Positions 33,715 through 42,878 of a stretch of DNA of 64,000 nucleotides are shown piece after piece. Position numbers and translations under genes: made by a program. Within the stretch, counting starts at the first letter, position 1, and each line of letters starts with the position of its first letter. The notes beneath the pieces were generated by a model. The model saw only the letters and a program-made list of their open reading frames with translations. It was not told where the DNA came from and did not search any database. Source of the stretch: Jiulongibacter sediminis (GTDB lineage: Bacteria > Bacteroidota > Bacteroidia > Cytophagales > Spirosomataceae); assembly GCF_001306455.1 (NCBI RefSeq), contig NZ_LGTQ01000005.1, forward strand, positions 1 through 64,000, in the 5' to 3' direction.

Positions 33715-35022
33715 TTAAACCACCCAGCTCAAAACCAAAACCCCAATCAATCCAATCACAGAAACAAGGGTTTCCATTACTGTCCAGGTGCGGAGAGTGT
33801 CTTTAATTGAGAGGTTAAAGTATTCTTTGAAAAGCCAGAAACCGCCGTCATTCATATGGCCCATGATAAGGCTTCCGCTACCGATAGCTAATACCATGAG
33901 TTCAGGTTGAAAGTCAGGGTTTGAGGCAAAAAGAGGGGCTAGTATACCTACAGCCGTCAGGCCCGAGACCGTTGCCGAGCCTACACACACACGAATAAAC
34001 GCAGCCGTAGCCCAGCCTAAAACTAGCGGGTTGATGTTTACACCTTGCAGCATTTCACCAATGTATGTGGAGGTGCCCGTAGCAGAAAGGATTTCTTTCA
34101 ATGCCCCAGCACCGGCGATGATCAGTAGAATCACCGAAATGTCTTTGAAAGATTCTGCCAGCGATTTTGAGATGTCTTCCAGCGTGCGACCTTGTCTCAT
34201 TCCTAAAAAGTAAACGGCAAAAAATACGGAGAGCAACATGCCGAAATACGGTTCAGCCAAAAGTTTGACAATGGCATTATCCGGGAAATTGCCTTTGATT
34301 ACTGAAAACGCCGAAAGTAAAATTACTGGCATCAAAGCCACCAAAAGACTGATGCCAAGCCCCGGTTGATTGTCTTTATTGACCGTCTTAAAACCAAAAA
34401 ACGAAGGATCAGGATTGACATCGAAATTCTTTAAGGTTTTTCCAAAAATAGGTCCTGCAATGGCGATAGCAGGGATAGAGACAATTAGGCCGTAAATCAA
34501 AGTTTTACCCAAATCGGCATTCAACTGAGAAGCAATAGCCGCCGGCGATGGGTGAGGAGGCAGGTAGCCGTGAGCTACAGAAAGCGAGGCCAGCATCGGG
34601 ATACCTACGTAAAGCATATTATAACCGGAAGCCTGAGCCACGGCAAAAATTAACGGAATCACGATGATAAAACCGGCATTGTAAAACAGCGGAATACCAA
34701 TCACAAAACCCGCGATAGCGAGGCCCCATTGCAGGTTTTTCTTACCCATCATGCCAATAAGAGCATCCGTGATTTTATGTGCTGCTCCGCTTTCAGCCAC
34801 GAGTTTACCGAGCATGGCACCAAAACCTACAATCAGAGTCAAATCACCGAGTGTTCCACCCACGCCGCCTTGAATGGCCTTGCCGATCTCAATGACATCG
34901 AGACCACTGACCAGCCCAATACCGATGGAAACAATAATGAAAGAAAGGAAGGTGTCTAATTTTACGACGGCAATGAGGAGAATCAAAGCCAAAATCCCCA
35001 GAAGGGCAATAACTAAAGGCAT
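33715..35022 (-). CDS. GntP-family gluconate/organic-acid permease
   Basis: 435 residues, all membrane protein, with about 12 hydrophobic segments. Family marks are GGVGGTLGDLTLIVGFGAMLGKL (in pieces), AHGYLPPHPSP, VCVGSATVSGLTA and GHMNDGGFWLFKEYF. GntP members import gluconate, galactonate and related acids in symport with protons. Nearby sugar-acid genes make such a substrate likely. A MarR regulator follows 308 bases upstream on the same strand. Confidence 0.92.
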   Translation of the reverse strand: MPLVIALLGILALILLIAVVKLDTFLSFIIVSIGIGLVSGLDVIEIGKAIQGGVGGTLGDLTLIVGFGAMLGKLVAESGAAHKITDALIGMMGKKNLQWGLAIAGFVIGIPLFYNAGFIIVIPLIFAVAQASGYNMLYVGIPMLASLSVAHGYLPPHPSPAAIASQLNADLGKTLIYGLIVSIPAIAIAGPIFGKTLKNFDVNPDPSFFGFKTVNKDNQPGLGISLLVALMPVILLSAFSVIKGNFPDNAIVKLLAEPYFGMLLSVFFAVYFLGMRQGRTLEDISKSLAESFKDISVILLIIAGAGALKEILSATGTSTYIGEMLQGVNINPLVLGWATAAFIRVCVGSATVSGLTAVGILAPLFASNPDFQPELMVLAIGSGSLIMGHMNDGGFWLFKEYFNLSIKDTLRTWTVMETLVSVIGLIGVLVLSWVV

Positions 35023-35330
35023 TTCAGTAAAGGGTTGAGTTTTAGAAAGACCGAAAAACGTGATTTTTTATGGCTTGAGCAAACGGGTGAGGAAGTTTGA
35101 AAATTTATAAGTCTGTTAGTTAAAAAGTTTTGTGTTCAGGGAATATATTTTTTCCCGACTTAAAATAGTGGAGAAGCTTGACACCAGACTCCTAAAACTT
35201 CCAAATTCTCAAACTTAAAAACTCTTAAACTTAGAACTACATAAACCAGTCAAGTCCGTTTAACCGTGTATCTACCTGCCACGAATTAGAAACTTCTCAA
35301 CTTTCAGACTTAAAAACTCTTAAACTTGGA
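35023..35330. other. 308-base intergenic region with direct repeats
   Basis: It holds a 20-base exact direct repeat (ACTTAAAAACTCTTAAACTT at 35213-35232 and 35308-35327) in an A/C/T-rich stretch, a small hairpin GGGAA-TATATTTT-TTCCC near 35139-35156, and a TAAGTTTG -7-like box on the minus strand at 35210-35217. No gene or strong terminator is seen. Confidence 0.5.
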
Positions 35331-35768
35331 TCACACAATTTCCAGATTCCCGTAAATGGTATCCATAATACGGACGAGCTCTGTAAAATCTTCATCAGAG
35401 AGGCGGCCCCAGGCTTTGGTTCTCACCTCGGCTACTATGGGGAAAGCACGGGTATGCATTTCTTTGCCGGCATCGGTGAGAAATAGCATTGATTTCCGGC
35501 GATCCAGCTTAGCCATCTGGCGTTCTATTAAACCTTTTTTGATGAGAATATCCAGAATTCGCGTAGTCGTGGGAGCGTCTTTGGCTGTGGCCTGTGCCAG
35601 GTCATTTTGTGAAATTCCCGGAGAGGGGTAAAGGTGATCTAAAACAACCCATTGATCAACAGTTAGATCAATTCCTTCCTGATTAAGCTGCTTTTGAAGA
35701 TAGTTTCTTACCCGTTTAACCGTAGTGTCAATCTTGAAAAAATAAGCTCGCTTATCTGAATGGGTCAT
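35331..35768 (-). CDS. MarR-family transcriptional regulator
   Basis: 145 residues of the winged-helix MarR fold: LTVDQWVVLDHLYPSPGISQNDLAQ (recognition helix region), TTTRILDILIKKGLIER and the beta-wing DRRKSMLFLTDAGKE. It probably senses a small molecule. It is divergent from the porin-like gene and upstream of gntP. A TATATTTG promoter box lies 23 bases before its ATG. Confidence 0.9.
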   Translation of the reverse strand: MTHSDKRAYFFKIDTTVKRVRNYLQKQLNQEGIDLTVDQWVVLDHLYPSPGISQNDLAQATAKDAPTTTRILDILIKKGLIERQMAKLDRRKSMLFLTDAGKEMHTRAFPIVAEVRTKAWGRLSDEDFTELVRIMDTIYGNLEIV

Positions 35769-35791
35769 CTCGAAATCAAAGAGTTAAGAGG

Positions 35792-35799
35792 CAAATATA
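35792..35799 (-). promoter_or_regulatory. -7 promoter box of the MarR gene (TATATTTG)
   Basis: An exact TAnnTTTG match on the minus strand, 23 bases upstream of the ATG at 35768. Confidence 0.45.
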
Positions 35800-35919
35800 C
35801 AAGGATAATTTATTGCTGCATTTTTTCTCTTAACGATGCCTTAACAATCGCCCTGAAAACCCTGAGAGCTTTGTCCGCATCCAAGAAACAGAACTAACAA
35901 AAAGAATAAATCAATAGAT

Positions 35920-36591
35920 ATGAAAAAGCTATTATCACTTGTTTTAATTGCCTTGAGTTTCGGAGCTGTTGGCCAAACCTCAATTGGAGTAAGAGGTGCC
36001 ATTACGGGCTCAACATTTACACGTTTTGATCTCATCGAAAACATTACACCAGAATTTAGATTTATGCCTGCAGCTGGCGGAGCAGTCTTCGTCGAAATAC
36101 CGGTCAGTAGCCATTTCTCTGTTCAACCTGAGCTATCTTATATACAAAAAGGTTTTGCGGTAAGAGAAGGTATTATTGTTGGCGGAGAATTTCTTGGGGT
36201 TGATATTCCAGTAAACGGGAAGGTCAATTTCAGATCACATTATGTAGAGATGCCGGTTTTAGCCAAATTTCATATTGGCGATAAAGAGGCCGCTCATTAT
36301 TATCTGGCTCTTGGCCCGTCTGTTGGCTATTTAGCTGATGCTGATATGCGTATCAAAGTCTTAGATATCTTTCCGGTAACAGCGAATATTAATGAGAACT
36401 TTTACAAGCCTTTTGAGTTTAGTGGTGTGGCCGCACTAGGCTTTGAATTACCTGTTGCTAAGAAAATCGTGGCTTTTACAGAAGCCCGTTACACTCACGG
36501 TTTTAGCCGGGTGCTGGACACTCCAGTGGTAGATTTGCCTGTTAGAAGCAGAACACTTGCAGGAGGAGCTGGGATAAAGATTAAACTATAG
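35920..36591 (+). CDS. Outer-membrane beta-barrel protein, PorT-like
   Basis: 223 residues. A signal peptide (MKKLLSLVLIALSFGAVGQ) precedes an eight-stranded barrel pattern with alternating hydrophobic residues (FSVQPELSYIQKGF, YVEMPVLAKFHI, YLALGPSVGYL, KIVAFTEARYTHGF). It ends in a strand with terminal leucine, as outer-membrane barrels do. No ligand is known. It has its own terminator at 36647-36674. Confidence 0.8.
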   Translation: MKKLLSLVLIALSFGAVGQTSIGVRGAITGSTFTRFDLIENITPEFRFMPAAGGAVFVEIPVSSHFSVQPELSYIQKGFAVREGIIVGGEFLGVDIPVNGKVNFRSHYVEMPVLAKFHIGDKEAAHYYLALGPSVGYLADADMRIKVLDIFPVTANINENFYKPFEFSGVAALGFELPVAKKIVAFTEARYTHGFSRVLDTPVVDLPVRSRTLAGGAGIKIKL

Positions 36592-36646
36592 GATTACACC
36601 GATTTTGATAGGTCTGAGGTTTAGGCATTTTTAGAAAAAGTAAAGT

Positions 36647-36674
36647 AAAGGCTACCGTTTGAGGTGGCCTTTTA
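36647..36674 (+). terminator. Intrinsic terminator after the porin gene
   Basis: AAAGGCTACC/GGTGGCCTTT stem (one G-U pair), loop GTTTGA, then TTTAT. It lies 56 bases after the stop. Confidence 0.8.
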
Positions 36675-36737
36675 TCATTTTTCCAGAGCAATAAATTATC
36701 GTCTTTTGATCGGTTTTAGTACGAATCCATCCTCTGC

Positions 36738-36768
36738 TTTGCAATCTCTCAAAACTTCTCTACTTTCG
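36738..36768 (+). promoter_or_regulatory. Promoter of the symporter/inositol oxygenase operon
   Basis: -33 TTTG (36738-36741), 19 bases, then TACTTTCG (36761-36768), seven of eight matches to the TAnnTTTG box with ideal spacing. It predicts a start near 36773 and a short leader to the ATG at 36786. Confidence 0.65.
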
Positions 36769-36785
36769 GGTACAACCCTATACCT

Positions 36786-38354
36786 ATGACCAATACTATT
36801 CTGGGCTTTTTAGCCTTTACGCTGGCCGTAATTATCTACGTCTGGTACAAGCTCCGCAAAGAAAATCTCGGAACCGAGAAAGGTTATTTTCTAGCAGGCA
36901 AAAGCCTCACAGGACCTATCATTGCTGGCTCAATGCTACTGACCAATATTTCAACAGAGCATCTCATTGGAATGAATGGGAACGCCTATAAAAACGGAAT
37001 TCTGGTAATGGCCTGGGAGGTGACATCTGCGGTCGCACTGGTGATAGCAGCCATCTGGTTTATTCCCAAATACATAAGAATGGGCCTCACAACTATTCCG
37101 GAGTACCTCGAAAACCGCTTTGACAAACTCACCCGAACATTGGTAGCAGCTTTTTTGATGATCTCTTTTGTCGTGACTCTGTTACCCATTGTTTTATATA
37201 CAGGAGCCCTGAATATTGAAGGAATTTTTGAAGTTTCATCTCAATTGAACATCAGCAAAACGGAGGGGCTTTGGTATACCGTATTGGCCATTGGAGGCAT
37301 TGGTTCACTTTACGCCATTTTTGGAGGGCTCAAAGCTGTCGCTTTTTCGGATACGTTAAACGGTATCGGTCTGTTTCTAGGGGGGCTTTTGATCACCTAT
37401 TTGGCTCTGAAACAAGTGGATGCCGGTAGTGCCTGGCAGGGTTTAAAGATCGTCTACAGCTCAAACCCTGAGAAATTTAATATGATAGGAGGACCTGAGA
37501 CTGTATTACCCTTTTCAACCCTTTTCACCGGTTTAATGATTAATCAATTGTACTTCTGGGGGATGAATCAATCGATCATTCAGCGGGCTTTTGGAGCCAA
37601 AAACCTTGTTGAGGCCCAAAAAGGTCTCATCTACACCGGTGTTCTCAAGCTTTTTGTGCCGGTCATTATTGTTTTGCCGGGTTTGGTAGCTTTTCATCTA
37701 TACGGCGATCAATTCTTTGAAAATCCTGATTTAATTTATCCGGTTCTGGTCAAAAGAGTTTTACCAGCCGGACTTACCGGCTTCTTTGCCGCTGTTATTC
37801 TCGGGGCTGTTTTGAGTACTTTTAATTCAGTGCTCAATTCTGCCAGTACTATCTTCTGCATTGACTTGTATAAACCATATTTCGCAAAAAAAGCCGATCA
37901 GAAAAAAATGGTTAGAGCCGGAAAGTGGGTGGCTCTTATTCTTGCTGTTTTTTCTATCGCAGCTGCCCCACTCGTGGCCGGGGCTCCGGATGGCCTGTAT
38001 CAAATGCTCCAGCAGTTAAATGGGATATTCTTTATACCCATAGCTTCTATTATGTTTGCCGGGCTTTTTGTGAAACAAATCAATGCGAATGGTGCTAAGG
38101 CAGGCCTTCTTGTCGGACTTATTTTCTATTTGCTTACCACTTTTGTTTTTGAAGTTGACATACATTTTGTCCATATCTGGGGAATTGAGTTTGTACTCAA
38201 CTTTCTTGTCATGATCATTATTTCAAGACTGATGCCGACGGATAAGGTGGTGGTAGATATTCAAAAAGATGACAGCCCTCAGTGGCCGCATGTCAAAACT
38301 GTCGGATTAATTTTGGTGGTGCTTACATTGCTGATATACATACTTTTATCCTAA
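36786..38354 (+). CDS. Sodium:solute symporter (SSS/SLC5), probable myo-inositol transporter
   Basis: 522 residues with about 13-14 membrane segments. SSS marks are LLTNISTEHLIGMNGNAY, TTIPEYLENRF, YAIFGGLKAVAFSDTLNGIGLFLGGL (in pieces) and AVILGAVLSTFNSVLNSAS. The family uses the sodium gradient to import sugars and polyols. It is 24 bases upstream of myo-inositol oxygenase and shares its promoter, so inositol import is the natural guess. The specificity residues cannot be read from sequence alone. Confidence 0.85.
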   Translation: MTNTILGFLAFTLAVIIYVWYKLRKENLGTEKGYFLAGKSLTGPIIAGSMLLTNISTEHLIGMNGNAYKNGILVMAWEVTSAVALVIAAIWFIPKYIRMGLTTIPEYLENRFDKLTRTLVAAFLMISFVVTLLPIVLYTGALNIEGIFEVSSQLNISKTEGLWYTVLAIGGIGSLYAIFGGLKAVAFSDTLNGIGLFLGGLLITYLALKQVDAGSAWQGLKIVYSSNPEKFNMIGGPETVLPFSTLFTGLMINQLYFWGMNQSIIQRAFGAKNLVEAQKGLIYTGVLKLFVPVIIVLPGLVAFHLYGDQFFENPDLIYPVLVKRVLPAGLTGFFAAVILGAVLSTFNSVLNSASTIFCIDLYKPYFAKKADQKKMVRAGKWVALILAVFSIAAAPLVAGAPDGLYQMLQQLNGIFFIPIASIMFAGLFVKQINANGAKAGLLVGLIFYLLTTFVFEVDIHFVHIWGIEFVLNFLVMIIISRLMPTDKVVVDIQKDDSPQWPHVKTVGLILVVLTLLIYILLS

Positions 38355-38378
38355 TTTTGTCAAAACATTCAATAACCT

Positions 38379-39239
38379 ATGAGCGATTTTGAAAAGAATC
38401 CATTGCAGGATCTTGATCACTGGGAAGATGATCTGCTGAAAAGATATCCTGAGCCTGAAGTAAAGGCGAAAGAAGATTACAGAAACTACGTGGATTCTGA
38501 GCGTCAGAATACCGTTCGTGAGTTTTACCGACTCAATCATAAGTATCAAACCTATGATTTTGTAAAGGAGAAAGAAGCGGAGTTTTTGCAATTCAACAAA
38601 CGAAAAATGTCAATCTGGGAGGCTGTTGACTTTCTCAATACTCTTGTAGATGACAGTGACCCTGATACCGATCTGGACCAGTTTCAACACCTTTTGCAAA
38701 CCTCAGAGGCCATCAGAGCTGACGGTCATCCTGATTGGTTTGTCCTCACGGGTTTTCTGCACGATTTAGGCAAGGTTCTTTGTCTTTTCGGTGAACCGCA
38801 ATGGGCAGTGGTAGGTGATACTTTTCCTGTCGGCTGTAAGCATTCTGACAAGATTGTATATCCTGAGTTCTTTGAGGACAATCCTGATAGCAAAGATGAA
38901 AGATACAATACAAAATATGGTGTTTATGAGGCCAACTGCGGACTTGATAATGTAAAAATGAGCTGGGGACATGATGAGTATATTTACCAGATCATGAAAG
39001 ATTATCTACCGGAAGAAGGTTTGTACATGCTTCGATATCATTCCTTCTATCCGCAGCATCGCGAAAATGCTTATGATCACTTAATGAGCAAACACGACCA
39101 TGAGATGTTCAAATGGGTTGATAAATTTAACCCGTATGATTTATACTCAAAAGTGCCTACCCCTCCTGATGCCAGGGCATTGAAGCCATATTATGAAGAT
39201 TTAGCGGCTAAATATCTGCCGGATGTACTAGCCTTCTGA
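38379..39239 (+). CDS. Myo-inositol oxygenase
   Basis: 286 residues, the length of the eukaryotic enzyme. It opens myo-inositol with O2 to D-glucuronate, using a mixed-valent di-iron site. All six expected ligands are present: His117 (DGHPDW), His128 and Asp129 (FLHDLGK), the His of MSWGHDEYIYQ, the His of MLRYHSFYPQHR and the Asp of FNPYDLYSK. VVGDTFPVGCKHSD and NCGLDNVKMSWG are further family hallmarks. Bacterial examples are uncommon compared with the dehydrogenase route (IolG). It overlaps the convergent M1 peptidase gene by 12 bases. Confidence 0.95.
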   Translation: MSDFEKNPLQDLDHWEDDLLKRYPEPEVKAKEDYRNYVDSERQNTVREFYRLNHKYQTYDFVKEKEAEFLQFNKRKMSIWEAVDFLNTLVDDSDPDTDLDQFQHLLQTSEAIRADGHPDWFVLTGFLHDLGKVLCLFGEPQWAVVGDTFPVGCKHSDKIVYPEFFEDNPDSKDERYNTKYGVYEANCGLDNVKMSWGHDEYIYQIMKDYLPEEGLYMLRYHSFYPQHRENAYDHLMSKHDHEMFKWVDKFNPYDLYSKVPTPPDARALKPYYEDLAAKYLPDVLAF

Positions 39240-40850
39240 TCTCCAACTGGTTTCTATATAAAAGTCTTCGTCCACTATCAGGCCGGAGACTTTTATTTTT
39301 TGCGGCTTCCTGGTGGGGCATATTCTCTTAGTTTCTCCATTGACCTTGATATCAACAGGCATTGAAAAACCGGAAACTACATTCTCCCAATGGTATTTTA
39401 TTTTTTTACCTTTTTGAGTTAAGACCAGTTTCGGAATTTTAGTTGTTCTCAAATATTGGTCAAAGACCTTACTGAGATCAATTCCGCTTTTTTCACTGAT
39501 ATAATTTTCAACCTGAGCCGTGGTAACGGTTTGGTGATAGAAGTCTTTATTGAGACCTCTCAATATACTTCTCCATTTTTCATCGTCATTGATGATCTGA
39601 CGTATAGTATGCAGCATATTGCCACCTTTGTAATACATATCAGAGGAACCGGATTGACTTACTTTATAATCTCCTATAATCGGGCGGTCATTTTGAATTA
39701 GCCTGCGGGTGCCTCTGACATATTCTGCTCCGGCTTCTTTGCCATAAAAGTATTCTGTAAACAGATTTTCGGAGTAATTGGTGAATCCTTCATGGATCCA
39801 CATATCGGCTTTGTCTTTGTTGGTAATATTATTGGCAAACCATTCATGACCGCTTTCGTGAACGATGATGAAATCCCATTTCAGACCCCAACCGGTGCCG
39901 GAGAGGTCAGTTCCTTTATAACCATTGCTAAAGCCATTACCGTAAGTAACAGAGCTCTGGTGTTCCATTCCCAGATAGGGCACTTGTACCAATTTGTAGC
40001 CATCTTCATAAAAAGGGTAGGGGCCAAACCAGTGTTCGAGTGCTTCCAGTGTACGATAGGCATCAGTAAACTGAGCTTTGGCTTTTGGGAGGTCTTGTTC
40101 TAAAACATAGAATGAAACATCCAGAGGCCCTTTTTCTCCTTGATAAACATCTTTCCAGCTGACGTAGTTGCCAATGTTAATGTTGACCCCGTAGTTATTG
40201 ATAGGGTTATTAACAAACCAGGTGGTACTTCTTTTTCCGTCACCGGAGAGCTGCATATCACGCATCTGACCGTTAGAAATATTCCATAGTTCATCAGGAA
40301 CAGTTACTCTGATTTGCAGACTATCCACTTCATCTGCCGGGTGGTCTTTGCAAGGCCACCAAATACTGGCACCTATCCCTTGATTTGCCGTGGCTACAAA
40401 CGGTTTTCCATTACTGTCTCGGGTGAAAACCACTCCGCCATCCCAGGGAGCATTTTTAGCCTCATGCGGCTGCCCCTCAAAATAAATTTTAATGGCACTT
40501 AACTGTCCTTTGACTATAGGTTCATTAAAAAAGATATGATAAGTATTCTTAGCAACTTTATTGAACTTCAAAACCAAATCTGCCTGAGAGACGTCCGTAA
40601 TTTTCATCGGAGGCTGAAGATCGATCTGCATGACAGAACCCTCTTCTAAGGCTTGAAAAAGGATGACATTGGAACCTTTGAAAAATTTATTTTCAATGTC
40701 TACCTCAACATCAAGATCATAATATTTCAAATCCCACCAGGTTCTTTCAGGCGTAATGACGCCCATCAGACTGTCGTCTTTGGTGTACTGAGAAAAAACC
40801 TGACTCGTGAATACGAGCAGTACTAAAGTAATGAAGGCTTCTTTTTTCAT
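39228..40850 (-). CDS. Secreted M1-family metallopeptidase
   Basis: 540 residues with a signal peptide ending VFSQ. It has an aminopeptidase N-like N-terminal beta domain and a thermolysin-like catalytic domain. The zinc site is HESGHEW followed by the glutamate of MWIHEGFTNY (HExxH-18-E), preceded by GMEHQSS, a change from the GAMEN motif. It lacks the C-terminal helical domains of long aminopeptidases. It is the last gene of the hemC run, 20 bases after the SDR gene. Confidence 0.9.
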   Translation of the reverse strand: MKKEAFITLVLLVFTSQVFSQYTKDDSLMGVITPERTWWDLKYYDLDVEVDIENKFFKGSNVILFQALEEGSVMQIDLQPPMKITDVSQADLVLKFNKVAKNTYHIFFNEPIVKGQLSAIKIYFEGQPHEAKNAPWDGGVVFTRDSNGKPFVATANQGIGASIWWPCKDHPADEVDSLQIRVTVPDELWNISNGQMRDMQLSGDGKRSTTWFVNNPINNYGVNINIGNYVSWKDVYQGEKGPLDVSFYVLEQDLPKAKAQFTDAYRTLEALEHWFGPYPFYEDGYKLVQVPYLGMEHQSSVTYGNGFSNGYKGTDLSGTGWGLKWDFIIVHESGHEWFANNITNKDKADMWIHEGFTNYSENLFTEYFYGKEAGAEYVRGTRRLIQNDRPIIGDYKVSQSGSSDMYYKGGNMLHTIRQIINDDEKWRSILRGLNKDFYHQTVTTAQVENYISEKSGIDLSKVFDQYLRTTKIPKLVLTQKGKKIKYHWENVVSGFSMPVDIKVNGETKRICPTRKPQKIKVSGLIVDEDFYIETSWRSEG

Positions 40851-40870
40851 AAGAAGCCCAAAATAGCAAA

Positions 40871-41773
40871 TTACTTTTTGATTTGCTCTGCCAGCAGGGC
40901 AATCCCTTCCTGAAAACTTTTTGGTTGGTAACCCAATACCTTTTTGGCTTTTGAAATATCAAAACCTGTTTTTGGCGGTCTTTTGGCGGGTTGTGAGAAA
41001 GTAGCTGCCGTGGCCTCAGCAATAAGCGTTTTGTCCAGGTTAAAGAAATCGGCAGTCAAATTGGCCATTTGATACGGGTTCAAAAGCTGTTCGCCTGAGA
41101 TATTGAATATGCCCGCAGCCTCTTTTTCGGCAATGAGTGCACAGCCTTTAGCCAGATCCTCAGCAAGTGTTGGAGTTCGCCATTGATCGGTAACCACATT
41201 GATTTTTTTGCCTTCTTCCAGCGATTTTTTCACCCAAAGGATGATATTTGACCTGCTCATATCATGAGCAATTCCATAGACTAAAACAGTACGGGCAATG
41301 GCCCATTTGATATCAGAATGGAGGATCAGCTTTTCGCCGGCCCACTTGCTCCAGCCGTAAAAACTTAATGGATTGGCTTCGGCTTCTTCTTTGTAGGGGC
41401 CCTCAGTTCCATCAAAAATAAAATCAGTGGAGAGATGGAGAAGAAATGAATCGCTTGCTTTGCAGGCTTCAATCAGATATTCAACAGCCGTAACATTCTG
41501 TGCCCAGCAGTTGTCTTTGTCAGACTCACACTGGTCCACGTTGGTCATGGCCGCAGTATTGATAACCACATCCGGTTTGGCTGCTTTTATAACAGACAAA
41601 ACTTCTTCCCGGTCGGTGATATCCATTTTTTTGAAGGTGTAACCATCGGTATAAGGCAGACGGTTTTCTCCTCTGGCGGTAGCAATAATCTCTGATTTTC
41701 CTTCATTTTTGAGAAGTTCTACCAGTTTTTGACCAAGAAGTCCGTTTGAGCCTGTGATTAAAATTTTCTTCAT
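40871..41773 (-). CDS. SDR-family reductase, RmlD-like
   Basis: 300 residues of extended SDR fold: GSNGLLGQKLVELL (nucleotide loop), NTAAMTNVDQCE, LSTDFIFDGTEGPY, and the catalytic YGWSKWAGE with Tyr and Lys. It is closest in pattern to dTDP-4-dehydrorhamnose reductase. The neighbours are not sugar-nucleotide genes, so the substrate is uncertain. It overlaps the cyclophilin gene by four bases. Confidence 0.85.
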   Translation of the reverse strand: MKKILITGSNGLLGQKLVELLKNEGKSEIIATARGENRLPYTDGYTFKKMDITDREEVLSVIKAAKPDVVINTAAMTNVDQCESDKDNCWAQNVTAVEYLIEACKASDSFLLHLSTDFIFDGTEGPYKEEAEANPLSFYGWSKWAGEKLILHSDIKWAIARTVLVYGIAHDMSRSNIILWVKKSLEEGKKINVVTDQWRTPTLAEDLAKGCALIAEKEAAGIFNISGEQLLNPYQMANLTADFFNLDKTLIAEATAATFSQPAKRPPKTGFDISKAKKVLGYQPKSFQEGIALLAEQIKK

Positions 41774-42489
41774 TCTGGGTAGGCGTATCCGTATAAATTC
41801 GAAATCTTTTTCTTACTCATTCTTTTGGCAGAGATGTTCATTTTAACATCTTCCAGAGGTCTTTCTGCACCATCAGTCTCCATTTTTTCTATGGTTTCGG
41901 CCACCTCAATTCCTTGGATGATTTCTCCAAAAACAGTGTAATTATTATCAAGGAAGGGTGTTCCACCGATAGTTTGGTAAGCCTTGTATTGTTCAGGAGT
42001 GTATTCAAGTTCTATCCGAGGGGTGTTCCCGCTGACTTGTCGTGCTTCAATTGCTTTCAGTTGTTGCTCTTCGTATTTTTTTCCGGTAACAATGTAAAAC
42101 TGGCAACCACTGGATTCTTTTCTTGGATTGTTCGTCCTTGCCGCTGCCAACGCTCCTTTTGTATGCACATGCTTCGCGGTGAATTCATAGGGAACTTTCG
42201 GTAGGTTACTACCTCCGGCTCCCAGTCTTGCTCCTTTTCTGGCATTCTTAGAGTCCGGATCTCCCCCCTGTATCATAAACTCATTCACGATTCTGTGAAA
42301 AAGTAAATCCTGATAAAATCCGGATTCTGTCAGTTTGAGAAAATTTGCTTTGTGTTTTGGCGTATCATCAAAAAGAACGGCATGCATGGTTCCCTTTGAT
42401 GTTTCAATGGTAATCAGATAGTCTTTTTTGCTCTTCTTCTGTGCAAAAACAGATGTGCTTAAAAGTATTAGCAGAAGCAGTCTGGTCAT
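41770..42489 (-). CDS. Secreted cyclophilin-type peptidyl-prolyl isomerase
   Basis: 239 residues from ATG 42489 (MTRLLLLILLSTSVFAQ signal peptide). The start at 42516 would run into the VOC gene and is rejected. The cyclophilin core has FHRIVNEFMIQGGDP (active-site Arg region), SSGCQFYIVTG and NYTVFGEIIQG. A Gln/Glu-rich insertion lies between the two halves. It would catalyse proline isomerisation in the periplasm. Confidence 0.92.
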   Translation of the reverse strand: MTRLLLLILLSTSVFAQKKSKKDYLITIETSKGTMHAVLFDDTPKHKANFLKLTESGFYQDLLFHRIVNEFMIQGGDPDSKNARKGARLGAGGSNLPKVPYEFTAKHVHTKGALAAARTNNPRKESSGCQFYIVTGKKYEEQQLKAIEARQVSGNTPRIELEYTPEQYKAYQTIGGTPFLDNNYTVFGEIIQGIEVAETIEKMETDGAERPLEDVKMNISAKRMSKKKISNLYGYAYPE

Positions 42490-42494
42490 AGTGC

Positions 42495-42878
42495 TTATTT
42501 TTTTGGCGGTTCCCAAAGTTCAATCTTTCGCCCTTCCGGGTCAATAATCCATCCGAAATTGCCAAAGTCGGAGTTTTCTCTTTCTGACATAACCTCTACT
42601 CCTTCCTTTTCAAGTGTTGTGAGAAGTTCGTCCAGATTTTCAACCTGAAAGTTGATCATAAAGTCAACATTTGAAGGCTTCATATAATCGCCTTTATCAT
42701 CAAAAATGCTAAAAGCCGTGTATTTATTACCTGCCGGATTTTCAGGGGTATCCCATTGGAAGACGGCTCCCCATTCTTCCATGGCAATGCCGAGGTGTTT
42801 CTGGTACCATTCCATCAGGCCTTTTCTGTCTTTTGATTTGAAGAAAATACCGCCTATTCCTGTGACTCTGTTCTTCAT
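42495..42878 (-). CDS. VOC (glyoxalase-like) family protein
   Basis: 127 residues with the paired beta-alpha-beta-beta-beta modules of the vicinal oxygen chelate fold (GIGGIFFKSKDRKGLMEWYQ, NVDFMINFQVENLDELLTTLE in parts, GWIIDPEGRKIELWEPP). Metal ligands and substrate are not certain. It overlaps hemC by four bases. Confidence 0.85.
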   Translation of the reverse strand: MKNRVTGIGGIFFKSKDRKGLMEWYQKHLGIAMEEWGAVFQWDTPENPAGNKYTAFSIFDDKGDYMKPSNVDFMINFQVENLDELLTTLEKEGVEVMSERENSDFGNFGWIIDPEGRKIELWEPPKK

